A DNA stretch of 12,128 nt from JACQMJ01 sp964373495 (GTDB lineage Bacteria; Patescibacteriota; Minisyncoccia; Sungbacterales; SURF-37). Positions 1 to 5,460 of the stretch are shown here, piece by piece (within the stretch, counting starts at the first letter, position 1; each line of letters opens with the position of its first letter). Below the pieces are notes generated by a model. That model was given only the letters and a program-made list of their open reading frames with translations. It ran no database searches and was not told where the DNA came from. Position numbers and translations under genes: made by a program. The DNA lies in assembly GCA_964373495.1 (NCBI GenBank), contig CAYJUW010000025.1, forward strand, positions 1-12,128, given 5' to 3'.

Positions 1-2
1 CT

Positions 3-26
3 ATGCCAATCAACGAATTGCGAATG
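3..26. repeat. Left inverted repeat flanking the GxxExxY gene
   Basis: ATGCCAAT (3-10) is followed 7 nt later by TTGCGAATG (18-26). The same two words occur in reverse complement on the other side of the GxxExxY gene, as CATTCGCAA (447-455) and ATTGGCAT (457-464), separated there by 1 nt. The gene is therefore bracketed by imperfect inverted repeats. The copy lies at the window edge, so its full extent is unknown. Confidence 0.5.
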
Positions 27-28
27 TG

Positions 29-421
29 TTACTCCGCCGCCGAAGCGTTGAGGATCCGCTTTGGCCGCAGGAACTTTTCTCGGAAGTTCACTAAGAGCGC
101 CAACTTCTTCCCAAGGGTGACGAGGTAGCGCTTGGTCTGATAGTAGTCTGCTCGCTCGATCACACGCCTGACTTTGACTTCTACGACGATCTTAACGGCG
201 ATGAGGAAATCAACTTTATTCCTACCGGCCTGCTCTCCCGGGAACGAGAGCGGCAGTACCTTCTCGCGTTCATAGGGAATGCCGTAGAGCTTGAGGTACG
301 CCTCAATGGCATCACAGTATTGCTGTTCGTTGCGGAACCTGCCGAGCTCGTTATGAACGGCGAAGAAAATCCCATTCAGTTTATAGGATAGCTCCGGGTG
401 TACCAGTACGGCCTGTCGCAT
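29..421 (-). CDS. GxxExxY family protein
   Basis: A 130-residue protein of the GxxExxY family, a group of small proteins common in environmental and CPR genomes whose function is not established. The family pattern is visible: an N-terminal helix with VHNELGRFRNEQQYCDA (the family's usual glycine/glutamate/tyrosine region), then YGIPYEREKVLPL, a nuclease-like strand pattern NKVDFLIAVKIVVEVKV, and a C-terminal segment TLGKKLALLVNF. The arrangement D71/E81-x-K83 in the middle resembles the core of PD-(D/E)XK-like folds, but that reading is an inference. Length is normal for the family. The ATG start is the first in the frame, and no Shine-Dalgarno sequence is visible upstream. The gene is the last of a minus-strand block, 60 nt after the hydrolase stop. 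It is bracketed by inverted copies of a TGCCAAT-type repeat (3-26 and 447-464). Confidence 0.85.
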   Translation of the reverse strand: MRQAVLVHPELSYKLNGIFFAVHNELGRFRNEQQYCDAIEAYLKLYGIPYEREKVLPLSFPGEQAGRNKVDFLIAVKIVVEVKVRRVIERADYYQTKRYLVTLGKKLALLVNFREKFLRPKRILNASAAE

Positions 422-438
422 ATTCGCGATTAGTAGAT

Positions 439-466
439 TGGCATTGCATTCGCAAAATTGGCATCA
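439..466. repeat. TGGCATTGCATT / ATTGGCATCA dispersed repeat, copy A
   Basis: TGGCATTGCATT (439-450), a 6-nt spacer, then ATTGGCATCA (457-466). The same two blocks occur at 4518-4544 on the opposite strand with a 5-nt spacer, giving 22 identical positions. It lies between the hydrolase stop and the GxxExxY start. The surrounding 422-438 is also AT-rich and built of similar ATTCG/ATTAG words. Confidence 0.65.
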
Positions 467-481
467 CAACTTTTGCGACCT

Positions 482-1270
482 TTAGAACTGCTGTAGCCAT
501 GATACCACAATGTCCATAAATTGCGGCTCCCGCTCGAAGATCGTGGTGCCGTGGCCGGCGGTTTCGAACAACTTAATCTCCTTGCGGACGCCGACAGGAG
601 TTACGCCGGAGAGCTTCTGAATCGTATCGGCGGAATACTGGTCATCCCGCGAAGCAGCGAAGTAAACGGACTGGCCGGGTTTCAGGGCTCGGGCTTCGGA
701 TTCGGTCTTGACGCCGCGGTAGTCCAGGCCGGGCGAGAGAAGAAACGCGGCCTTGACATCAGCATGCTCCGCAAGATACTGCAACGCAAGATTTGCGCCA
801 ATAGACGCGCCGCCGAGATACAATTCACCATTCCCTGAGTCCCGCTGAAAGCGGGATCGAAGGGCTTCCTTGAGAAACTCAACTCCGGCCTCAACATCAA
901 ACCGCGAGGCCTGATGTTCGGCATCGGAAAAATTCTTGTAGCCATCCGGGCCGCCCTGCGACTGGCCGTGTCCGCGGAGGTCAACAGCCAAGACGTGCCA
1001 TCCGGCCCGCTGCACCTTCTCGGCAAAGGCCCGCCAGCTCGTGCGATCCGCCGGCATCATGTGCAACAGGAGGAGCCCCCTGGCCGAGGCCTGGCTCGGG
1101 GCGTAGTAGTCGCCGATGATGGCAACGCTGTCTTGGGTTTTCAGTTCAACGCGCTGGGACATGAGTGGTGCGCTTGACGGCGGCTGTTTTTGATTCGGCT
1201 CATCCAGAAAAAAATAGAAAACGCCGACGAGGACGATAAGGATGACCAGCGGTACCGCCGCAGCTTTCAT
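482..1270 (-). CDS. Membrane-anchored alpha/beta hydrolase
   Basis: A 262-residue alpha/beta-hydrolase-fold protein, probably an esterase or lipase-like enzyme acting outside the membrane. Residues about 6-22 form one hydrophobic segment followed by a polar linker, which reads as an N-terminal anchor; no lipobox cysteine is present. The fold's landmarks are in order: LLLLHMMPADRTSW (oxyanion region, near 66-79), VDLRGHGQS (97-104), the nucleophile elbow GGASIG with Ser156, the acid in AASRDDQYS (Asp209 or Asp210), and the catalytic histidine in AGHGTT (His240). The full triad suggests an active enzyme; the substrate cannot be told from sequence. Its ATG lies 36 nt after the DUF5671 stop, and that whole gap is a 7-bp tandem tract. 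Residues around RSRFQRDSG (140-146), just before the nucleophile strand, are encoded by a small hairpin and look like an added surface loop. Confidence 0.88.
   Translation of the reverse strand: MKAAAVPLVILIVLVGVFYFFLDEPNQKQPPSSAPLMSQRVELKTQDSVAIIGDYYAPSQASARGLLLLHMMPADRTSWRAFAEKVQRAGWHVLAVDLRGHGQSQGGPDGYKNFSDAEHQASRFDVEAGVEFLKEALRSRFQRDSGNGELYLGGASIGANLALQYLAEHADVKAAFLLSPGLDYRGVKTESEARALKPGQSVYFAASRDDQYSADTIQKLSGVTPVGVRKEIKLFETAGHGTTIFEREPQFMDIVVSWLQQF
840..856. repeat. TCCCGC/GCGGGA hairpin inside the hydrolase gene
   Basis: TCCCGCT (840-846), loop GAA, AGCGGGA (850-856): a perfect 7-bp stem with a 3-nt loop. It is read in frame as part of the SRFQRDS segment just before the nucleophile strand. 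A hairpin with the same core occurs in uvrB (10617-10633), and a shorter version lies at 5308-5322. Confidence 0.7.
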
Positions 1271-1273
1271 ACC

Positions 1274-1315
1274 ATCGCCTATCCCCTATACGCTATCCGC
1301 CCTACGCTATCGCAT
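1274..1315. repeat. Tandem tract of six 7-bp units
   Basis: Six consecutive 7-bp units of the approximate form ATCCGCT run from 1274 to 1315, for example ATCGCCT (1274-1280), ATCCCCT (1281-1287) and ATACGCT (1288-1294). The tract fills the whole gap between the DUF5671 stop (1307-1309) and the hydrolase start (1268-1270). It supplies the TAG stop codon of the first gene and the only SD-like purine stretch (AGGGGA on the minus strand, 1282-1287) before the second. Confidence 0.8.
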
Positions 1316-1336
1316 CGGCTTCTCGATGCGATAGCG
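1305..1336. repeat. 13-bp perfect inverted repeat at the end of the DUF5671 gene
   Basis: CGCTATCGCATCG (1305-1317), 6-nt loop GCTTCT, CGATGCGATAGCG (1324-1336). On the coding strand the first arm encodes part of the C-terminal ERYRIE and the second arm carries PMR and the TAG stop codon. There is no T-run after it, so it is not a classical terminator. Its arm overlaps the last units of the 7-bp tract. Confidence 0.85.
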
Positions 1337-2284
1337 CTCGGGGTCAATGGTGCGCTCGAAGCACACGCGGCCGGTGCCGTGGGACCAGCTCTCCCGCTCC
1401 GGTGGGGGCTTGGGGACTGCCGCCGGCGTCTCAAACGCAGTCCGCGGAACACCGGCGCCGCCAAGTTCACTGCCTTCGGTCTTGAACGCGGCGCAGAGTT
1501 CAAACTGCAACGGGCTCACCGCGCGATACTCGTATGCCATGCCGGTTTCCGGGTCGCGGGGCGGCACGAATCCGGAAATATCGTCGCGGAGCTGGTCAAC
1601 GGTGTCCGGCAGCCGATCCTTCTTCTGCCAGTAGTTGATGATCTGCCACTGGATCTCCTGCAGGTTCTGCACGCGGCGCTCGTCAAAGCGCCGCATGCGC
1701 TCAGCAAAGGGCGAGCCGGCGAGCACGAACCCGCCGATGGCCGCAGCGATAACAACGGCGATGACCCCGAAAACGAGGACGCGCATCCGGGGATCACGCG
1801 AAGCCATGGCTTCGCGACGGATATTCCAGAGGTAGTAGGCGAAGACGGCTACGGCGATAAAGAGAACCGTCACCACCTTCAGGATGAAGCGACCGGTGAG
1901 GTCGCCCGACAGAAAATTGTAGATGAGGGCGATGAGGTCGCCGATGATGACCGCCGCCGCGGCAAAGAGGGTAAAGTGGTAGAGCCACCGCCGCGAGCGG
2001 AGGGCACGAAGGGCTGGATTCCGGGCCGCCGCGCCGGCGTTGGCCCAGGAAATCCAGACGTAGACCGGAAAGACGATGACCAGGACCGAGAGCGCCCAGC
2101 GGAGCGGCCCGGCCGCCGGGCCGGCCGGCGAGGTCAATACATCCGGGAACCAGCGGTCAATGAAGGAAAAGATGACGGTGCCGAAGCTCGCCGCCGAAAG
2201 ATAGAGGGTGATGATGGCCAGCAGATGCCGGAATACATCACCGGGGCTCCCGGCGACCGCCCGCTGTGGTTCACTTGAATTCAT
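1307..2284 (-). CDS. DUF5671 domain membrane protein
   Basis: A 325-residue integral membrane protein. The N-terminal part matches what I recall of DUF5671: VFRHLLAIITLYLSAASFGTV, FPDVL, RWALSVLVIVFPVYVW, RRWLYHFTLFAAAAVIIGDLIALIYNFLSGDLTGRFILK and FAYYLWNIRR. About five membrane segments are predicted, near 19-42, 62-83, 103-127, 134-151 and 169-189. A soluble C-terminal part from about 195 has the pattern LQEIQWQIINYWQKKDRLPDTVDQLRDD, then DPETGMAYEYR and FELCAAF. This resembles the periplasmic globular part of pseudopilin-like proteins, and its function is unknown. The ATG overlaps the end of the upstream SIMPL gene by 14 nt, which suggests translational coupling. The last residues and the stop codon come from an inverted repeat and a 7-bp tract. 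Confidence 0.82.
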   Translation of the reverse strand: MNSSEPQRAVAGSPGDVFRHLLAIITLYLSAASFGTVIFSFIDRWFPDVLTSPAGPAAGPLRWALSVLVIVFPVYVWISWANAGAAARNPALRALRSRRWLYHFTLFAAAAVIIGDLIALIYNFLSGDLTGRFILKVVTVLFIAVAVFAYYLWNIRREAMASRDPRMRVLVFGVIAVVIAAAIGGFVLAGSPFAERMRRFDERRVQNLQEIQWQIINYWQKKDRLPDTVDQLRDDISGFVPPRDPETGMAYEYRAVSPLQFELCAAFKTEGSELGGAGVPRTAFETPAAVPKPPPERESWSHGTGRVCFERTIDPERYRIEKPMR

Positions 2285-3083
2285 AGGTGATGCTGACGTT
2301 TACCATAATCTCGTTCTCGCCCGGCTGGACCGAGGGCGCGAGCTCGCCGCCCTTGCCGTCAACCGCAAGCCCGCGCTCGAGGAAAATCGGCGGCGGGAAT
2401 CCTCCGCTCTCGGAAAAGTTGATTATCTTGCCCAGCCGCCGACCGAGGTCTTTGGCCAGCGCCCCGGCTTTGGCGCGGGCGTCGTCAATGGCTTCCTTGC
2501 GCGCCTCGGCTTTCAGCTCATCGGGATTATCAATGGTAAAGGTAATCCCGCTGACCTCATTGGCGCCCGCGCCTACGATCCCGGCAAGAATCTCGCCGGC
2601 CTTGGCCAGGTCGCGGATGGTAACTTCATAGGAATTCCGCACTTGGTAGCCGGTGATGCGCGGCGATTCCTCGGGCGGGCAAGGGTAAGCGCCGAACGGG
2701 CAGGGCCGCGGGTAGCGGTACTGGGGGAAGATGTTGTAGCCCACGGTCTTGATGTCTTTCTCCTCCACACCCATGCTCTTCAGGTAGCCGACGAGGACGT
2801 TTGACTTCCGGGAATTTTCCTCCTGGGCGGCCTTCAGGAGCTCGTGCGGGGTGAAGATGGCGGCGGTGATTTTCGCGACATCGGGCCGGGCCGTCACCTT
2901 GCCCTCGCCGTTCACGGCAATCTGCAGTTTTTCTTCGCCGCGAACAACGGCGCGGAGATCGCGCCAGGCGCCAATGCCGTAGGCGACGGCCAGGATTGCC
3001 GCGAACACGTTTACCAAGAGCAGGAATGCGAGGGTCCGCCGCCGGGCGATCCCCTGTTCCGGTTCTGGAAAATTTTGGAACAT
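2271..3083 (-). CDS. SIMPL (DUF541) domain protein
   Basis: A 270-residue SIMPL/DUF541 protein, a family of envelope proteins related to E. coli YggE and Brucella BP26 whose biochemical role is unclear. Residues 17-38 form a single membrane anchor (LAFLLLVNVFAAILAVAYG), with the rest predicted outside. The domain begins at LQIAVNGEGKVTARPDVAKITAAI (53-76), continues through NVLVGYLKSMGVEEKDIKTVGYNIFPQY and the VRNSYEVTIRDL strand, includes the typical EARKEAIDDARAKAGALAKDLGRRLGKI helix (193-220), and ends MVNVSITYEF. A C128-x6-C135 pair lies in a proline-rich loop and could form a disulfide. The gene starts 19 nt after the CxxC protein stop and overlaps the DUF5671 gene by 14 nt. No SD is visible. 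Confidence 0.9.
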   Translation of the reverse strand: MFQNFPEPEQGIARRRTLAFLLLVNVFAAILAVAYGIGAWRDLRAVVRGEEKLQIAVNGEGKVTARPDVAKITAAIFTPHELLKAAQEENSRKSNVLVGYLKSMGVEEKDIKTVGYNIFPQYRYPRPCPFGAYPCPPEESPRITGYQVRNSYEVTIRDLAKAGEILAGIVGAGANEVSGITFTIDNPDELKAEARKEAIDDARAKAGALAKDLGRRLGKIINFSESGGFPPPIFLERGLAVDGKGGELAPSVQPGENEIMVNVSITYEFK

Positions 3084-3102
3084 AGGCGTTTCTTATTTGA
3101 TT

Positions 3103-3312
3103 TTAATCGAACCGTCCCTCGTCCATGTGGCGCTTGATCTCCTCACTTAAGAGCTTAACATGTTGCTCGTCGTCGGCTTCGAGCTTCCCCCAGAGCGCGG
3201 TGCAATGCGCGCAGCCGGCGGCGGCCTTCAGATAGTGGTTGCGGTAGCGCCACAAGGCATCGTTCTTCTCGGAGAGCGCATGGACGAGATCATGGTTATG
3301 GTCTTTTAGCAT
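3103..3312 (-). CDS. 69-residue His-rich CxxC protein
   Basis: A small acidic-helical protein with an HDLVHALSEKNDALWRYRNHYLKA helix, a GCAHC motif (Cys34, Cys37) and a charged C-terminal helix. Histidines H5, H7 and H11 with the CxHC motif suggest metal or redox chemistry, but no function is known to me; I associate similar short proteins with parcubacteria. I chose the ATG at 3310-3312 because the frame upstream of it consists of translated tandem repeat and the reading frame of another gene. That makes the longer 164-residue reading from 3597 unlikely. No SD precedes this ATG. The gap to the upstream gene (3313-3344) is filled by one arm of the repeat at 3325-3394. The SIMPL gene follows after 19 nt. 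Confidence 0.68.
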   Translation of the reverse strand: MLKDHNHDLVHALSEKNDALWRYRNHYLKAAAGCAHCTALWGKLEADDEQHVKLLSEEIKRHMDEGRFD

Positions 3313-3324
3313 CGAAGCAGCAAA

Positions 3325-3394
3325 GGAGACAAACGGGACAAAGGTTACAAAGGTTTGGAAACCGCCTTTGTTCCTCTTGCCCCTTTTGTTTCCC
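3325..3394. repeat. Imperfect inverted repeat of GG(N)ACAAA units
   Basis: Both arms are degenerate tandem repeats with a period of 8-9 bp and a GG-N-ACAAA core. One arm (3325-3353) reads on the plus strand with words such as GGGACAAAGGTTACAAAGG. The other (3365-3394) is the same repeat on the minus strand, so the pair can fold into a long imperfect hairpin, with GGTTT/AAACC (3352-3363) near the loop. It encodes the last 20 or so residues of the small basic protein and fills the gap to the next gene. Confidence 0.75.
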
Positions 3395-3587
3395 TGGTAA
3401 CCTTTTGATCCGGCGTGACCTTTCGCGCTATATCCCCAGTATAGCGCAGGAATATTTCTTGAACAAGTTCCCGGACTTTGACCTCGGCTTCTTGCGAAGA
3501 CAAAAACTGCCGACGGATCTCGGCTTTCTTTCTCCTCAGGAATTTCCTGGTAGATCGCGGCAATCGTTTCGCGGGCACGCCGCCCAC
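3345..3587 (-). CDS. Small basic helical protein with repeat-derived tail
   Basis: An 80-residue basic protein of unknown function. Residues 1-40 (PAKRLPRSTRKFLRRKKAEIRRQ then QEAEVKVRELVQEIFLRY) are arginine/lysine rich and predicted helical. I recall similar short RSxRKFxRxEKAxIRR proteins in parcubacteria, where nucleic-acid or ribosome binding would be a guess. From about residue 60 the sequence KVTRETKGARGTKA is a translation of the short tandem repeat at 3365-3394, so the gene's original C-terminus has probably been replaced or extended. The start is GTG at 3585-3587, 10 nt after the PHP gene stop; a second GTG three codons later is possible. Coding status is supported by the operon position more than by homology. 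Confidence 0.55.
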   Translation of the reverse strand: MGGVPAKRLPRSTRKFLRRKKAEIRRQFLSSQEAEVKVRELVQEIFLRYTGDIARKVTPDQKVTRETKGARGTKAVSKPL

Positions 3588-3597
3588 TATAGTTCAT

Positions 3598-4518
3598 TCA
3601 CTGCGGTCCGGCAACCCGCCGCCGCTCGGCCATCGCGCGTTCCAGTGATGGCACGATGCCATCGAGCGAGCGGCCGAAGGTCGGGTAGTCGCCAATCGTG
3701 GTGGCCGAATGGGGCCACGGCTCATCGGTCGGCGGACGCGCCTCGTGGAAATCCGATCCTGCGGTGACCAACAGGCGGTAACGGCTGGCAAGCCCCTCCA
3801 GGCAATGAAAATCGGCTTCGGTCAGGAACGGGCCTAAAAGTTCAAGGCCATCAAGGCCGTGACCGATGAGTTCCTGAAGGAATTTCTCAAGTTCGGCGCA
3901 TGTCCCCACAAACTCGGGAATGGGCGGGTGCGACCACACCGCCACTCCGCCTGCCTGATGTACAAGCGCAATGGCCCCGGACGGCGTGATCGTGCTTGCG
4001 CGCACGTAATAGCGGCTCTCGTCCGTAAAGTACTTCTGAAAAAATTCGTGCTTGGTGGTGATGCCTTCGAGCCATTTCCGGTTCTCCGGCCGCTTCATGA
4101 TGGCGCCGACAATGTGCGGCCGGGTGACGACCGCACTTCCCGCTGCCTCACGGGCAACGTCTTCCCAGTCCACCGCAAAGCCATCACTCTGGAAGTTCTC
4201 CACCATCTGCCGTGCGGCCTTCAAACGGTTTTCTGCTGTTTTTTTGAGTTCTGCGAGGAGCTCCGGATTTGCCGGACCAATGCCAAGCCCCAAAAGGTGC
4301 ATGCCGTGCTCCTGAATGCTGATTTCGATGCCCGGAATTACACGCACACCGAGTTCCTGGCCCATGGCTACAGCTTCCGCAATGCCGGCCACAGTGTCGT
4401 GGTCGGTGATGGCGATAGTATGCACGCCGTTTGCCTTGGCCATCCGAACGCACTCGGCCGGCGTATGCTTGCCGTCAGAAGTCGTGGTCTGAATTTGAAG
4501 GTCAATGGTGTTAAACAT
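3598..4518 (-). CDS. PHP domain metal-dependent phosphoesterase with altered HxH motif
   Basis: A 306-residue PHP-domain protein resembling the YciV/TrpH type, which hydrolyses nucleotide phosphates or short RNA 5' ends with a trinuclear metal site. Visible motifs are D15 in SDGKHTP, AITDHDTVAG (D39, H40, D41), GIEIS (E65), HLLGL (H74), TRPHI (H135), WSHP (H197) and TAGSDFHEA (D256, H258). The first motif is abnormal: the usual DLHxHT is DLQIQT, with Gln8 and Gln10 (codons CAA and CAG) where two metal-binding histidines are expected. All other ligands are kept, so the protein may use fewer metals or bind without catalysis. It is the first gene of the minus-strand block; its ATG abuts a dispersed repeat, and no SD is seen. 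Confidence 0.9.
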   Translation of the reverse strand: MFNTIDLQIQTTTSDGKHTPAECVRMAKANGVHTIAITDHDTVAGIAEAVAMGQELGVRVIPGIEISIQEHGMHLLGLGIGPANPELLAELKKTAENRLKAARQMVENFQSDGFAVDWEDVAREAAGSAVVTRPHIVGAIMKRPENRKWLEGITTKHEFFQKYFTDESRYYVRASTITPSGAIALVHQAGGVAVWSHPPIPEFVGTCAELEKFLQELIGHGLDGLELLGPFLTEADFHCLEGLASRYRLLVTAGSDFHEARPPTDEPWPHSATTIGDYPTFGRSLDGIVPSLERAMAERRRVAGPQ

Positions 4519-4600
4519 GATGCCAATCTACAAATGCAATGCCACCCTGTGGTGAGCTACGTCGAACCATACGAATATGCGAATACAGATTCGTCATCGT
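4518..4600. repeat. Dispersed repeat copy B and degenerate CGAAT tract upstream of the PHP gene
   Basis: TGATGCCAAT (4518-4527), 5-nt spacer, AATGCAATGCCA (4533-4544) is the reverse complement of the repeat at 439-466 and begins at the PHP start codon itself. After about 20 nt, words of the form CGAATATG and CGAATACAG follow (4563-4595) with an 8-9 bp spacing. The whole leader of the PHP gene is thus made of these short words, and no SD or convincing promoter is visible. Confidence 0.6.
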
Positions 4601-4629
4601 AACATTTTTGCCATTAACCTCCAACAAAG

Positions 4630-4667
4630 AAAAAAGGCCCCGCACGTCATGTTAACCGTGCGAGGCC
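4630..4667 (-). terminator. Intrinsic terminator of the 4729-5274 gene
   Basis: On the minus strand GGCCTCGCACG (4657-4667) pairs with CGTGCGGGGCC (4636-4646), an 11-bp stem with one G-U pair and a 10-nt loop. TTTTTTC follows (about 4629-4635). It lies 61 nt beyond the stop codon of the gene at 4729-5274 and separates it from the PHP block. Confidence 0.9.
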
Positions 4668-4681
4668 GACTTTCCGAGGAG

Positions 4682-4728
4682 CCAAGGATCCTGAAACTTC
4701 CAGAACCCAAGACCCCAAGGACCTGAAG
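4682..4728. repeat. Degenerate repeat after the stop codon of the uncharacterised gene
   Basis: CCAAGGATCCTGAA (4682-4695) and CCAAGGACCTGAA (4715-4727) are direct repeats differing by one indel, with similar CCAAGACCCC-type words between them. The tract runs from the stop codon (4729-4731) toward the terminator on the minus strand. Confidence 0.6.
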
Positions 4729-5274
4729 CTATTTGCGGCGGGGACGGAGGAGGCGACCGCCCGCGACGAAGCCGCCCCCGAGCCGGCCCCAGCCGAGGCC
4801 CCAGCGCCCGCCACGGAAATTGAGATACGCGACGAAGAGGTCGCCGTCCGGCTGCCGCCAGATAGTTGCCGTGAACGGCAGATAGAACTGGCGGAACTCC
4901 GCGGGAATCTCCTCCTGGTGTTCAAGCAAGAATTCTGCGTCCTCCTGCCCGTAGTTGGCATCGAGCTCGTAGCGGGCCCGGCTGATGAGGTCGTATCCGC
5001 GGATGAGCTTCTCATTATCCCGCAGGAACGGGACGAGCTTGAGATCACTCACTGCCGTGATTGTCCGCGGCTTGTGCTCGAGGAGTTCGAGACCGTCCTT
5101 ACGGCGGTCGAAGCGGAGGTTGGGTTCGACACCTTTCGCCCAACAGGGCTCCCTGCGGAGGAACTTCTTCAGTTCCGCCTCCCACGTATCACCGTCATCG
5201 CCGAGAAGGTTCTTTTCAAGCTGCTGGCGCAGTCCGATGCTCGCTCGGAGCGCGCTTCTGAGCATGCTGTCCAT
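4729..5274 (-). CDS. Uncharacterised CPR-type protein with WEAELKKFLRREPCW motif
   Basis: A 181-residue protein without a recognised domain. It has an N-terminal segment DTWEAELKKFLRREPCW (29-45), a central LRDNEKLIRGYDLISRARYELDANYGQEDAEFLLEHQEEIP region, an aromatic strand-rich stretch FRQFYLPFTATIWR followed by DLFVAYLNFRGGRW, and a glycine-rich basic tail ending RLLRPRRK. From memory, parcubacterial genomes contain many proteins sharing the N-terminal FLRKE-W motif and the DNEKLI...EDAEFLLEHQ-EIP core, always unannotated. No signal peptide or membrane segment is present. It has a good SD (AAAGGA, 5283-5288, 8 nt before ATG) and a strong terminator, so it is a stand-alone unit. The function is unknown. 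Confidence 0.75.
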   Translation of the reverse strand: MDSMLRSALRASIGLRQQLEKNLLGDDGDTWEAELKKFLRREPCWAKGVEPNLRFDRRKDGLELLEHKPRTITAVSDLKLVPFLRDNEKLIRGYDLISRARYELDANYGQEDAEFLLEHQEEIPAEFRQFYLPFTATIWRQPDGDLFVAYLNFRGGRWGLGWGRLGGGFVAGGRLLRPRRK

Positions 5275-5282
5275 GGTCAGAA

Positions 5283-5288
5283 TCCTTT
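5283..5288 (-). promoter_or_regulatory. Ribosome binding site of the 4729-5274 gene
   Basis: AAAGGA on the minus strand, 8 nt upstream of the ATG at 5272-5274. It is one of the few clear SD sequences in the window and fixes the start of this gene. Confidence 0.75.
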
Positions 5289-5307
5289 CTGTTTGCGGCC
5301 GTCCTAT

Positions 5308-5322
5308 CCCGCCCCATGCGGG
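5308..5322. repeat. CCCGC/GCGGG hairpin in the divergent intergenic region
   Basis: CCCGC (5308-5312), loop CCCAT, GCGGG (5318-5322), followed by a TCCGGCGGA half-palindrome (5325-5333). The core resembles the hairpins in the hydrolase and uvrB genes. It lies in the leader of the uncharacterised gene, about 20 nt upstream of its SD. Confidence 0.5.
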
Positions 5323-5404
5323 CCTCCGGCGGACCTGTGAAAGAGCGTCTATTTACGCATTTTAAGCGCACCACCGCAATTTAGTTTTGTCAAGCACACG
5401 CCCT

Positions 5405-5420
5405 GCGCAGCCATCTGCGC
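5405..5420. promoter_or_regulatory. Inverted repeat just upstream of the toxin-antitoxin promoter
   Basis: GCGCAG (5405-5410), CCAT, CTGCGC (5415-5420): a perfect 6-bp inverted repeat ending 4 nt before the -35 hexamer. The position fits an operator for autoregulation by the pair at 5461-5970, but this is inferred from position only. Confidence 0.4.
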
Positions 5421-5424
5421 TCCC

Positions 5425-5452
5425 TTGATTTTTACCCCACGGCGAGTATGCT
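5425..5452 (+). promoter_or_regulatory. Promoter of the DUF4258/DUF2283 pair
   Basis: TTGATT (5425-5430), 16-nt spacer, TATGCT (5447-5452), resembling a sigma-70 type promoter. The predicted transcription start falls within a few bases of the ATG at 5461, so the first mRNA may be leaderless. That agrees with the lack of an SD. Confidence 0.5.
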
Positions 5453-5460
5453 ATGGCTGT

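Noticed and set aside
1305..1336. The 13-bp hairpin as a transcription terminator.
   Set aside because: No T-run follows on either strand and it lies inside an operon-like block.
1190..2278. A 362-codon open frame on the plus strand.
   Set aside because: It lies antisense to the DUF5671 gene, which has clear membrane segments and family motifs. The plus-strand translation is low-complexity, rich in D, E, R and G, and has no recognisable domain. High GC leaves the antisense frame open.
3325..3394. CRISPR-like array.
   Set aside because: Units are 8-9 bp, degenerate and in opposing orientation, with no spacers of constant length and no cas genes in the window.
3103..3597. A 164-residue reading of the CxxC gene starting at 3597.
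   Set aside because: Its N-terminal part runs through another gene in a different frame and then through translated tandem repeat. Only the part after the ATG at 3312 looks like protein.
5359..5393. TTGACA (5388-5393) with TAAAAT (5359-5364) as a minus-strand promoter for the 4729-5274 gene.
   Set aside because: The spacer is 23 nt, too long for a sigma-70 type promoter. A TTGCGG-18-TAAATA alternative (5374-5379, 5350-5355) is possible but weak.
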